From Oryzias latipes (Eukaryota > Chordata > Actinopteri > Beloniformes > Adrianichthyidae): a stretch of 64,000 bases of DNA. The notes beneath the pieces were generated by a model. It was given only the letters and a program-made list of their open reading frames with translations. It made no database searches and was not told the DNA's origin. Where the stretch lies: assembly GCF_002234675.1 (NCBI RefSeq), contig NC_019864.2, forward strand, positions 16,819,582 through 16,883,581, in the 5' to 3' direction. Every line of letters begins with the position of its first letter. The first letter of the stretch is position 1. The translations under genes and the position numbers were made by a program. This document shows, one piece after another, positions 47,127-60,110 of the stretch.

Positions 47127-50100
47127 GTTTGTCTTCTCTTGCATAAAATAAACCTGCAGGACTTCACATACTAAGAATGCTTGATCATTTTGTAAATTTT
47201 AAGTGAATTGATAAAGTATATATACTTTCTGTTAACAAAACCACAAATATTCAATTTTATATAAAGTGTTTTTTAAGTGAAGTGATTTTTTTTAAAACGT
47301 GATAATTTGGATTTCTGCAGTAGAATATTGTCTGAGTTTTGATTAAATTCACAAATAAAAAAAATCTGTAAAAACTATCAATTATGGATTTCCTTTTAGA
47401 TTTGCACATAGCTTCATTACAGAACTTGTGCAGCTGAAGGATTAAGGCAGTAAAAAAATGTTCAGTTCTTGTTTCCGTGGAGCTGAATCCATGATAGAAG
47501 AAGGGATTTATCCACACAGAAGAAAGGAAATCCCAATAAATACAGGTGTGTTCAGCTTAAGCCACAACAGCAATTGATCTCACAACCAAACTCTGACTTA
47601 CTATCAAGAACTTTATGTTTTCTCAGAAAACTGTGATCATTTTCAATAAGTGAAAGAAATGAAGTCTGGTTTAGATCCTGTTGGACAAAGAGAGAATGGG
47701 AGATACTGTTAGACTCCAGTTTGTACCAAACAATAATCTAACACTGCAAATTTAACAAAATACAAAAAAACACTGTGATCACAAACAGATAAGACTTTGT
47801 TTTACTTTATTAAAGTCTAAAAACCAATTTATCTTTGAGAGCTTTCCCATGATTACATTTTTCTCTTTGTATCTATGCCATATACTGTTGGACCCAAGTC
47901 AACCACTAATATTATGAGAGATATTAGGAATGCAAGTGAAGATCTGTTTATGTTACAGAAAAATGTGCATGGAACAAGTCCATAATTTTTGATGGTAAGG
48001 CTCTGAGCCGATGACGTCTTGTTTGCTTGGGATGTACTATACCATAGATACTGTCAATCCCAGACCCTAGATGCTGACGGTAGTTAGAAGTCAGACCATT
48101 ACAAAGCATCACTCAAGGTGGAGAACAGGTTGGAGGAGGGCCTGCGAACCGCCTAGAATGCAGAGAGAGACAGCCATTGAATTTAAAGGCAAAGATATTA
48201 TTGTGATTGGCTGAAAAGAAATTTAGCCATTGGTTTAAAGTGAAGACCTAATTGATAAATGTTTGTAGCGTGACGAAACAACCCAGCATACCCGTGAGTC
48301 AGTCAGATCTTCCATATTAAAATTGTGCCAAAGCTTCACTTAACAGGTGGTTCCTTTTTCCTTCTTTGACAACTAAACAATATTTTGTGTGCCTTATTTT
48401 GCGTTACCATTCGATCGATGCAGCAAATGAAATTTATTCCCCAACTTTTTCTTTTGTCTACTGCAAGCATAGTAAAAAACACTTTTTCGATTTTTATACC
48501 TAAAAGCAGTGTTCACATTTCATTTAAATGAGTGATTAGTGCCATTGTTTTTTAAAAGGATAATTGGAATTGGTTTATTTTAAACAACGAAAACAACATA
48601 ATGAATCAAGACAACTACAAAACCTAAACAAACACAAAGAAATATATATATAGGCATAGATAGATCAAACCTAGTTAGAATGTTTAGTCATGAACTGATT
48701 GGACAGTTAAAAAAATAAGTAAAAGAAGATCAAGAAATGCACATATATATAAATATATGAACACATACATGTGCATTAATCCACATTCACATTGAAATGA
48801 GGCCATTATAATTACTCATAATCATAAGAAAATTGCACTTATACATACAGTACATGACACACTGAATCCATTATATATTAAGTCTATCAAATGGAGTTTG
48901 AATAGAATAACTTCTTCTCTAGAAGGAAGTCCTCACAGCAAAGTTCATGTGGGAGAAGAATGCTGCCGTAAAGGTGGTTTATGACAGGAAAAAAATGAAG
49001 AACAACCTAAACGGATTAGTGTCAAATCACAGAGGGAATTAGGAAAGAGGATGTAAAAACTGGAGGAAGGATTGTGAGGGGGGAAGGGACAAGATTAGTG
49101 AACTGTATAGAGTGAGGGTTGGTATGTGTGAGTGAAGCGTAGTGCTGGGTGTCGTAGGTAAACCTTAATGGGCCAATATGGGCAGAGATTCAGCAGCAAA
49201 GCTACAGCTACAGTCAGTAAGGTTGCTCCTACATGATGATTTTTCTGCAGCAACCAGCCTTTGACACCTGTCCTCCTCTTCTCCGCCTCTTCTTTTTTCT
49301 GCCTTTCTCTGTATTCCCACTTACAATCTGTCTCTGACTGCTATTCCCGTGTAACCTCCAAAAATAATAATGCATGTCAGACGTTTCCACATAAAGATGG
49401 ATTATTTTCAGCTATTTTATCTCAGCATACGTGTCATTATTGCTCCAAGAGGAGAAAGCCTTCACTGTTCACTGCAAACACCTCATGGTCAGACTAATCA
49501 CTGCCCAAGGATTATAGTCAGTCTAGATTAATGCCCAAAAGGAGAATACATAGCAAAGTCATCATTAATTGTTTTTATCTGAGTCACATTGAGAGTGCAG
49601 AAAAAAGCTAACTCCTCTCCTTGGCCCTCTGACTCCCAATGCTACTCCCCTCGGAGGAAAAAAGCTGAAAAGATGCCAGGTACTTTTTCACTTTAAAGGC
49701 TGGGATGACATCCAAACAAAAGATCTGTAGTCCTAACGTGGGCCTCACAATATTGTGCAAGTGTGTGACTGTAACAACAAGAAGTTTCTTTCTCTATTGG
49801 AGCAAAATAAAAAAATAAAAAAGAAACAAGAAACCTCTCACCTGAGGCAGGGCCAAAGACACGTGTAAGCCACAATCACTCTGACTGTGTACTTTTATTC
49901 TTCTTTTATGGCCATTGGTTTATTTACTTACCGAAGGGGGTTAAAGGGGGTTTGAAGGTTAGACAATTGCATACCAGACCTTCTCAAACCAAAGGTTAAT
50001 TTGACCCTAAAAGCCACATTTCTGTACTGGTCACTTAGAGTTGTAGTGGTTCAAAACGATTTTGATTGCCTTTAGTTCAGCTGTGTATGCTTGATTTTAC

Positions 50101-53100
50101 TAGCTTTGTAACCCACATCATTGTCACATGACAACATCACATGACTGACTTGGATAGTAGTGACTCATCCAATGACCCGAAATCGCATGAGTAAAAAAAA
50201 CCATCTGGTGTTCAAAAACATCTGAATTTGTTAATCGTTTCTTGTAAGAACATAAAAACATTAATTATAACTCACATTAATTTGAAAACTATCAAGAAGA
50301 TTTTTATATACATTTTTTAAATAATTATTTTATGTTATTTTGCACAGAGGTTTGTCTCTAATGATTCAAAACTCCTTTTCCACCAAACCTATGACCAAAA
50401 ATAGACTTCACAGAATGCTACCAGTACGTGTGACGTCCCTACACAATACTGACGTAACCGATGCAGTGAGCCGTCACTAACTGACACCTATTATGTGATG
50501 AGATAAGGAACATAGAACTTTGTAGGTGTTTGTGTTTCACCCGAGACACCAAGTTCTTTTTCCTGGAAAAACAGTAAGATCAAGTTATCCTGTGGTTTCC
50601 AGGCAAATAGACAACAAGAAGTTACTTTGACAGATTTGTAAAACCAGGAAAACAGCTTGTCCACCAAAGGATCTCTAATTTCAGAATTTGAGATGTCCAT
50701 GTGGACAGCCAGTTTGTATAAAAGCTTTCTAGAAAGGATTACGTTAAATGGTTTTCCAAATAAGACAAGAATATGTTTGGTAATGTACACTTTAAGTTAG
50801 CCATATATGACGGGATTTATCAATCAAAAGTCTTGTTATATCTCTATACTGACCATCAACATGTTGAAAGAACCTGTAAAGACGTTTCAGGTTGAATCTC
50901 TGCACAACGTGAAAGTTATAACCATCAGCTCTTCTCAAAGTGAGGTTGGATGGTTGCCTGTGAAGAAATTATCGCCCCAAATTACGTCACTTCTTGATAG
51001 GATCTCACACTAAACCGCCCACACAGTGATCCCACTGAAGTGGTAGCAGAGGGAGCGTGGGCAGCTCAACATCGGACATAAATTTGGCTTCTAGTTCGTT
51101 GACAGTCACCTCATCAGATTTCCACAGGAATATACCGAGGACATGGTCAGCCTGTCAAGATGTAATGACTGCTCAATAATCCCTTGTTTAATGTCACATG
51201 ATGGTGACAGATGAACCTCTGCTTAACAGCTAAAGACAAACATGATTGTGGGGGAGGTTCCACCTCTAATGAATCCCCTTATGTAATCCGACCCTTAAAA
51301 TTCGGTTTTATTGCTGCTACTAACTCAAAACATTACCTCATCTGGATTCAACATGAACAGATTTGCTGATGTTAAAGAAAAGCTGCAATAAGTTTGAATC
51401 ACAAGAGACTCTCTCTAAGGTCTTTTTGAAGTGGAAAGCAACCCTGAGACGCCTCTTTCTGTGAAGCTGGTTTTAGACTCAAGTTCCAGCCAAGTGCAGG
51501 AATTATTCAATGTGCTGTGAAGGCAGTGCTTGCGGTGAGCTTACAGTCCTCTGCATCATGTGTAACCCTCCTCATCTGTGCATAGAGAGTGCAGGCTGGA
51601 GCACTTACATAACCTAGTTAAAATATACCCCGGTCACATGTAGCAAGCAGGCCTGCACATAGATATCCCACTGTCGCTCTGGCTGCTGTCCTGGCATTAG
51701 CGAGGGAGCATAGACACATGCACACACACACAACCAGAAGAGATTTTTTTTTTTTTTACAACAACTGCTTCAGACATTCTATAAACGTTTCCATGTGAAC
51801 TGTCTATCTGGAAAATTGTGAGGGAGCTTTCTCTGGATGGAGCACATGTGACTGAGTGAAGCTGGACCAGGACGAGCTTTCAGAAGAGAGGGGAGGGTTC
51901 TTGATGAGGTTTCCGGAAGTCTTAGCCTTTACAGACTCTGAAAAAAAGCACCCAGTATCGCTTCTCGTTTGACTGCATAACCTCGAGCATCAACTCCAAG
52001 CACGATTGGCTGCACACACAACTACCCCCCCACCCCCCACCCTACATACACACATACTGCAGCAGCAGGGTGCCCACATGCAGTCACATTTTTGATGTGT
52101 GGGTGGAAAACTTGTGGAACTAGCATCTACTTTCACACAATGCCATTTCTGGGGGAGGGAGTCAGTGAAACAATATATGTGCATAGATTTAAGGAGTGAG
52201 ACAAATGGTTCACACTTATGTAAGGCTTTTTCACCTACTGCTACTCATGCAAATTTTACACACCTTTCCATGTCACACATTCATATTAAGAACGTAGTTT
52301 TGTGCCCAAGGACAATTTGGGCACAAATCAAGAGGTAGTGTGGTATGGAGACAACTGTGCTACTTTCTTATTCCCAGACTCTTGATGTCTGCTGAAAACT
52401 AGGAAGCAAAGGAGTATTAGGAGGCTTGGAGATTATGAGTTAGACCTCACTATTTTCTATAAATGTGTGGTTACAAAAAGTGATTTTGTGCTGTACCCAG
52501 TCAGTTATTGCTTTTGATGTCGCTGCCACAGCTCACATGCTTGTTTTTACATTGTGTTCACTACGGTGGCTTTTGTTGTCAGTTACAAAGTTCTGAACAT
52601 TCTGATCCAACCCTGCCTGCCTATGAGCCATACTCATGCCGGGGCAGCATTCCTGCTATTAATGGTGAGCAATCATGGTGTGAATCAAATGTGTGTCCCA
52701 ATTTGATGATACACACACAAATTTGTGCAGCTTTTCATATTGGGACAATTCGTTGACTCCTATCCATTTGTACAGATATAAATTAACCATAATTTTTGTT
52801 TCTCTTCATTAAGCCTGCTTTTTGGTCACCTTAAGTACATCTTGTCCACACCAGGTTGGAAATTATTCTAGTAATAGAAACAAAAGGTAACAAGTACAAA
52901 CAATCACATGCATAAATGCGTCAGCAAAGGTTCAAATGAGGGAGGAGCGTGGAATATGGCCCTAAGCCAAAGTAAACTGAGCTGAGTAATATGCAGAACT
53001 CGTTGCAAGGGACAGCTGTTGGTAAGATAAGACACACAAACATGCTCCTCTTCCAGTTGCACCCAAACACTCTCACATGTACGCCCACATAAGCTTGAGT

Positions 53101-54640
53101 TACACTGGCTGGTAAGTACACTCTCACCTCAGGTGAGTCAACAAACAACATTGCATTAGACCCATCATGCAGACACTGAATAAAAACAAAATTTTGCAAT
53201 GTTCTAATAAGCAGCACCTATATGTGTTTTACGGTGAAAAAACAGACAAACTCATGCTTCCCAAATCTAATTTAGTCCACGGGGTGAGGTGTGGCTCGGA
53301 AGTTCCCCCACATGCTCCATTTAAAAAAGTAGGGTTAGACAAGGACATGTGCTCAAAGTGTACCCTATAATAAAACTACTGTTAGACTCTGATTGTTTTT
53401 TTTTTTTTTTATGAATGAGAGTTGGAGACATCTTGTCCCTGTGGGATACAGACCAAGGCTGCCTCATGACAAATTGAAAATCCCAGTGCCAGCTTGTGTT
53501 GAGTGACTCATCTAAGATCCTGACAGGAGAATGCACAGACAAAAGTGCTTCCTTTGAGAAGAGACGGCAAAGTGATGCTCTTGTTCTTTATGCAAAGGAC
53601 AAATCACTGTAAAGCTGAATGAAGTGGGATTGTTGTTACTACTTAAATACTTAAAGATTGCTGGAAATCACACAGATTTACCAAAGCGTGTGTCTTTATA
53701 CGCAGTTAATGCAGAGTAACACGTTCTGCAAAAGAAGACTGAGCTGAATTTACTTGTAGGAACTACATACTCTGATTCCGACACATTAAATGCTTCGTGC
53801 ACGTTGGTTTAGAAATACCTCTTTGATCCTAAACAAATGGAGATTCCTATTTGCTGTGCTTTGATCTTGATGTATTCCCCACCGAATGGATGGCTTTAAG
53901 ACAACAAAGGAAAATGAGAGTTTGAAGGAAAGCTGGAGGAAACTCTTTGCCGTCACAAAGTCTGGGATCAACCCTGGATATAAGACTTTGGAGAAGAACA
54001 ACAGGAGACTGTTAATGTGGTGTTTAAAAAACTGCTGCGACTCACACGATGACTGTAATTCAACATGAATGACCAGCCTCAGGGCCCTCCTGAAGACATT
54101 TGGCAGATTGCAGTCATATTTTGGTAAGATTGTGCCAATCCGAAACAATGTTGCCTTGGGATTTCAGTGGTATTTTAGGGAGTAAATTCATTTGCCTTTG
54201 TTTCCCATCAATCATAATATAAAGACTTACAGAAAATAAACTTTCAAGAATGTCTGCAGGTTTAAAATTGTTACGTTTAGTTTTTATTTTAGTTATTGTT
54301 AAACCATTTGACAATTCTCGTGCAGGACATGAGGGCTGTTTAGGGACTTGTGTAATTTCGGTTATGCACAAGCATGCACAAAACTACTATTAATTCTCTG
54401 TTAGTGAGTGAAAACCCACAAAGGTTACTACAAAAACTTGAAGTGAACAAATGTTAAAAAAACCTGAGAAATTACTGAATATCAATACAAATTAGACAAT
54501 ACTTTTGAAATGTTGTTCAGCAAAATAATTTTGTAAAAGTAAATAAAAATGCTGCTGCATTTTTTGCTTAGGTGCTTAGAAACCAAATACATGTTAAACT
54601 AGAGCTGATGATCTAATTAGGTCCCTTTGAACCTGTAATC
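47127..54640. other. Gene-free intergenic DNA
   Basis: About 7.5 kb without a recognisable gene. It contains short CA- and C-rich runs (51720-51732, 52022-52042) and a poly-T at 53395-53411. Open frames such as 50790-50491 and 54148-53786 on the minus strand show no domain. Confidence 0.4.
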
Positions 54641-55600
54641 AGTCAGACTGTATGTTTGAAAGGTGACAAGTCACCATACTGCTTGGCGGTAGGAACTACA
54701 TTGAACATAGACAACAGAAAGAGGAGAGAGTTGTCCCAGGAGACCAGAAAGAAAATTATAGACACACATGTTAGAGGTAAAGACTGTAGGACAATCTCCA
54801 AGCAGCCTGCTCCATGTGGCCACAGCTGCACATGTTATCCCCAACCTCTCCAGATCTGGTTGCAAGAGGCAAAGTAACAATTTCAAGAACTCAGAACAAC
54901 CAACAGAGAGTTTAAATGTGAACACTTAGATCAAAGTGTATCAGTGTCAGATCATATCACCAGAAGATTCTGTGGACTTTCTGGGAAACGACCCAGGAAG
55001 ACACCTCTGTTGAAAGCAAATCATCACAAAGCAAGACTGGAGTTTTCCTCAATACTTTAAAACGAGCCACAACGCATCATGATAATGTCCTTCGGACACA
55101 TGAGACAAACCAGGTGGTGAAACAAAACAAAAAAATCCTAACCCTACTGTGAAACATTGAGGAGGGTCAAATGTGGTCTGGGCTGCCTTGCTGCATCTGG
55201 AACATGATGTGAATCTTAGCTAAATAAAATCTGAAGACCATTAAGGCATTCTTAGGTAAAATGTTCTGCCTAGCATCAGAAAGCGTTGTGTCTGTCGCTA
55301 GTCACAAGTCTTACAACAGGATAATGATCCAAGCAGCTGAAAACACCCAAGAAAAGCTCAAAGCAAAACACTGGACCACTCTGAAATGACATTTGAACCC
55401 TGAGCTAACTGAACATCTGTAGGAGCTGAAGCATGCTGTCAAATAAATAACGATGGAGTGGTCTGCTGAAGAGGAGTGGGTCAGAACACCTGTTGACTGA
55501 TGCAGAAGCGTAATTGGTTGTAGCGGTTCCAGTCATTGTCCATAAAGGTCATAAGACCAAATCTTAAGGTAATATTGTCATATTTTTTATTGATTTATTA
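54640..55600 (+). mobile_element. Decayed Tc1/mariner transposase relic
   Basis: From about 54700 the plus strand reads R-K-R-R-E-L-S-Q-E-T-R-K-K-I-I-D, the start of the Tc1 paired-like domain. Later DNA blocks follow the Tc1 gene order: a VKHGGG-like 'tgtgaaacattgaggagg' near 55149, and 'caacaggataatgatcc' (the Q-x-D-N-D-P active-site block) near 55314-55330. After these come the 'gaacatctgtaggagctgaa' and 'gaggagtgggtc' blocks. Frameshifts and stops are frequent, so it encodes no working enzyme. The terminal repeats were not resolved. Confidence 0.8.
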
Positions 55601-58260
55601 TTTTATCCGCATCTGTTTTGATTGCTTTTCTTTTATTACAGAGGAGAACCAACAACTTAGTCCACATGTCCTTTGGTGAAGATATTCAGCTTGACAATGT
55701 GTCTTTAGACCCTTATTCAGATCATATCCAGCTGCTTTGTTAAAGAACTTTCTTTAATGAAGAGCTTGCTTGCCATCAAAAAGTGGTAAGTACAGATTCC
55801 CTAAACTGAGACTCAGACAGGAGGCAAACACTCATCCTTGCTACACTCAGCCTTAACCCTGATATAAAAGTTTCTTAGCATCTTTGGTTCTACTGAGCGC
55901 TCCTCACAAATGCAGGGGTTGTGTTTTTTTGATCCAGAATTGCCCTAAAGCACCACCACTAACAATCATTAAAAGTGCCCCCCCCCACACACACTTTAGG
56001 AGTATGTCAAAGCTTCATCTTGTTACGTGTTCCAATAGAAAAGTCTTTGCTTGCCTTCAGATGTCCAGAACTGCTGCAGGGCATCTATAGCATCCATGTG
56101 AGAACTTGTTACTGACTTGTTTTAGATTTTCAACACCAATTAATTTTAGAATAGGTTTTGAAACTCTCCCTTTTAGAGCTTTGCACGCTCCTTCCATTTC
56201 TGGTTGGGTTCAGTTTCGTGCTCCCACTTGTAATTTGAGGTGCTCAAGCTGGAGGTTGCTGGTGATGCCCTGCATCCACTTTAAGACACGGGCTATTCCA
56301 TTGAATCAGCAGCATCTAAATCTTAAAATCAACTGGTTCTATTTCTGTGATGATACCTTTAGATATCAACCAAAATTCCAAAGTAACTCTGATGTTAAGA
56401 CGTTAGTCTGACTTTCTCCTAAACATAGTACTTTTTTCATCTTTACTTTTTCTGTTTTACACTTTTTATGCTTAATTTGTTTACTTTTTTTTAAAATTCT
56501 GTTTAAGATTATTTCAGTGTACGCAGAATGCTGAGATTTGTATCTGGTAAATGGGCTATATCAATAAACTTTGCTTGCTTTACTGGGATGTGTTTGGACT
56601 ACATCCTCAACAGCAGAATGTCGTAAAAGCCACGTAAATTTCGTAAAAGCCTAAAAAAGGAATGTCGTAAAAGCCTAAACCCTCTAAATCTACAAGTGCT
56701 GATGCTCTAGTCTAATTCAAAATCAGCAGTATTTAGGATAAAAAAATAACAAAATTGAGATTTAACAGATTTTACAGCTGTAGTTAGAGACGCTGCATTG
56801 TGCTTTCTAATTACATTATTGGGCTTTTTCAAAAACATCTGACAGGTTTTAGCTGACGGGTTTAAGCTGAAGGCATCCAAAATGTTTTCAAAGTATGTCC
56901 TGTTCGTCCTCATTGTTGCATGACTGAAATGAGAAGAGGAGGCTGGTTGTGCTTTTGGAGTGGGTCTCTCCCGGGTGCACGTGATTCCGTTTGCGGTGGT
57001 GACTCATTGGCTCCAGCTCAAGACTCTCGTCTGGCCTCCGACAGAGTACTCCAACTAATCCCACCTCCTCAGGCAAACCGGCTTCCTCTGAGTCATGAAT
57101 ACCAGCACTATGTCCACAAATAAAAAAATAAGAGAAATCAGTGACAGAACATTTTAATTAAGGCTTGGGTTAACAAAAAACTGCTATTTAAAAAAAAATC
57201 TTTAGCCCTCCCCCTCTTCAGTCACACATACTTTTCATTACATAACAGTCTAAGAAAATTCAAGCTTTGCATCATGAATTGTCATTTGAATACCATTCCA
57301 AATAATACTGTCTTTTTGCAAATCCTTTCGCATATATTAATACATTTATCATTCGCAACAAAGAGCCAAATTAGACACTAATAACACAATATAATTAATC
57401 CTGTAGTAGAAATCATACAAAAATGTATCCTTAAAAACATATATAATATATAGATACAAGGTAACTTTTTTAGTAAACCCTTCACGCACATTTTAACACT
57501 AAGAGTGCTTTTCATGTCAGCCAACATTCATTAGTAAATCAGGATAGAAGTAAGCTTGTTTACAAATGATGACATGTTCATCAGCACCAGTACCCTAGTA
57601 AACTAATCTGGGTTTGATACTGTATATAACTTTGTTTATTCATTCAAAAAGTAAAATCTGTTCCTTCGGGGCTATTCGTGAAGTGAGGGTGTGAACTATT
57701 TAAGAGTGATTAGCTAAATTAGGGAAGAACTAGGTTGTTTTTTTGTTTGTTTTATTATGGTTGCTTAGCCTAAATGACAATCAAGAGCCTTTAGCCTGAT
57801 GAAATGTTTTGGTGATCCTTAGCAAAAAGTAGTATACTTGAAGTTTATTTTATTAACTATATTACTAAAGCAAGTGTGTTATGTGTAGAATACTAACTGA
57901 ATACTTCTTTAGATTAATCAGGAACATTTTAGATTAACAACATATATTTACAAGTAAAATTCAAGTATAATGCCTCTTTTTTGTTTTGCATAAACTTGTA
58001 GTACACTAAACAATTTTTGCTAAGAGGAACCATCAAAGATCATGTACCTAAACCTGCTGGCTAGAGAGGCTTTCAATGCAAAATTACTGACTCAATTAGT
58101 TCTCTTGGATTTGACTGATTATCAATTTATTATATCCAAGAGAACTGATTGGATTTGGTTAAATATCAATTAATATGCATAACAAGCAATACGTCAATTT
58201 GACAAATCGTTATTGTAAGAAGAAAAGATGGATTTGATAGATGGGTTTTCAAAGAGCCAG
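55601..58260. other. Intergenic DNA upstream of ciart
   Basis: Mostly AT-rich. It contains a CACGTG E-box at 56978-56983 and a TGACTCA (AP-1) at 57000-57006 in a locally GC-rich patch (56940-57080). No gene is recognised. Confidence 0.45.
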
Positions 58261-58740
58261 CCCTGTGGACTCGGTGACTTTCCCGACATGTCTCGAGTCA
58301 AACATGGCCGTCGTCTTCATCCAGATGATAATGATGAAGAATTCCTGTGAAGTGACCAGGCCAGCTCTGGCCTGACTTACCGCCCAGCTGCCGAAATGAA
58401 ACGGATCCTCGTGTCCACGTGTTTCTTGTCATTTCCATCTCCTTTGAATATGTAAACCCGTCTCGCCTATCTCTCCGCGGCTACCAGGAGCGTAAAAGAC
58501 GATTGGTTTGTCTTCCGTTTTCATGCAGCCAATAGGAGAGCCGCTCCGTAGTGGCCCCGCCCCCTCAGACACGTTTCCTTGGGAGAAGCAACACGGGCGG
58601 ATGACTGGCCGTGGCTGCTGCCTGCCCGCTCACACGCCGCACGTCCCGCACATCAGCTGCGCCCTGCCCCACCGTCCGGTCGGACTTACCATCGAACAAT
58701 AGGAGGAGCCGGACAAGCCGCCGCATCCCGGGAAGGTAGG
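58261..58740 (+). promoter_or_regulatory. GC-rich promoter of ciart with CCAAT, GC box and E-box
   Basis: A GC- and CpG-rich island interrupts the AT-rich desert. It has a CACGTG E-box (58416-58421), an inverted CCAAT (ATTGG, 58502-58506), a CCAAT (58529-58533) and a GC box (58555-58565). A plausible non-coding first exon ends at a GTAGGC donor near 58737. On the minus strand there are two good GTAAGT donors (near 58689 and 58379), so transcription could be divergent. CIART is a known CLOCK-BMAL1 target through E-boxes, which fits the CACGTG here. Confidence 0.55.
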
Positions 58741-60070
58741 CACCGTCCTTCCGCTCCGATGAACACCGACGGTTTTTTGCTACCGGAGGAATTTGACTCT
58801 AACCCTAACCCTACCTGATAAGAACGGCTCGCAAACTGGATTTTTATAAGCTTTTCTCTGCATTTATCATATCAGATAACTAGACGTGGAAGTTTCGGTC
58901 CTCACTATGATAATTACGGATGATTTCACTGTTAACGTTGTTCACAATGCTCTAAATATGTCCAGCTTCTGCTCGATAAAGTCACGGTGTCGCACCCACA
59001 CAATGAATCATGGGAGATTTCTGATTTGTATGTTTAGAAAACGACATTGAATGGGAATTCCAATAGATTTGGTTATAATTAAAGTGGCATGGGTTGAGGT
59101 GCATCTAAGAGATGTTCAAGTTCCACTTGTAACCTCTACGGAACAAGCCTTTCAAAAAAAGATAAGTGTAAATTGGCTGTAAAATGGACGGAGGATTCTG
59201 AGGATCTCTCTTCGTAGAACACACATTATAAAAGTTCATCATGACAGGGAAGGACTTGCATTCTGTAGGGAAGTTATATAACAGGAAACTTTTACTCCAC
59301 ATGATCTAAAATGAGATAAGAGGCTCTCTCTGACTTGATGCTGCCTCAGTGAACTATAAATGTGTGGAACATCTCTTTATTTTGGAATAAAAATGAGTGT
59401 ACTTTTGCTCCACCCCTCTTTTTGAACCTATAGGATCAGAAACCCTTTTCAAATCTAACAGGAAATGTGTTGCAGCTCCTTACAAACCTTTATTTTTTGG
59501 TATTCTTTAAATGAGTCTGAAATAAGCAAATGTTGTTTATTTGATCATCTGGGAGGTCTACAGTCCTCTGACTCTGGCTGTCATGGCGACAGACCCCTGC
59601 TCCCTTTGGATAAACAAGCTAACAATGTTTATGAATGAATGTGGTGGCAGCAGCTGGGAGGTCAGCTGATAGAGCCCGGGTGTGGAAAAACACACAAACT
59701 AGCGTCTGAAGAAAAAAACAACATAAGAACGTGTTTGGATGGTTACGCTGACAAGAGTCTGGACACGCTTGAGGCCTGGCATGATCGCTGTTTGCTTCTT
59801 CTTTTTTTGACGGCGGTTAGCCTCTGCTTACTGGCTCAGGTGTTGCTTCTACCAAACAAACAGGTCTTTGTGGTTGTAACATCTGCGGTCGTGCTGCCAC
59901 CATCTGCTCTGGTGTCCCTCTTCTGCTTGTCTCTGGGAAGGGCTTTTTTTTTAAATTAATTTTTTTAGTTGCTTCTCGCTCAAGGTTGGCGGTTATTTTG
60001 TCTCCACTTGTCCTGGTTGCTGTGGCGCTCCGTTCGTCCTTTCGAGCTAACCTGGCTTTCTACCCATCAG
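58741..60070 (+). other. Probable intron 1 of ciart
   Basis: From the donor near 58737 to an acceptor (CCCATCAG) ending at 60070, just before the exon with the ATG. Nothing coding is recognised inside. A short TAACCCTAACCCT at 58800-58812 is too small to count as a telomeric repeat. Confidence 0.5.
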
Positions 60071-60110
60071 GTCAGTGATGGTCAGAGCGAGTTAGAGGCT
60101 GCAGCTGAGG

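Noticed and set aside
50491-50790. 99-codon minus-strand open frame.
   Set aside because: No recognised family and no splice or promoter context.
51278-52225. Two TTATGTAA words resembling light- and clock-responsive D-boxes.
   Set aside because: Such 8-bp words occur by chance in AT-rich DNA, and these are 6-7 kb from the ciart promoter with no other support.
53786-54148. 120-codon minus-strand open frame.
   Set aside because: No domain, no codon bias, and an equally open frame on the other strand.
58800-58812. TAACCCTAACCCT, like a telomere repeat.
   Set aside because: Two units are too few; chance is a sufficient explanation.
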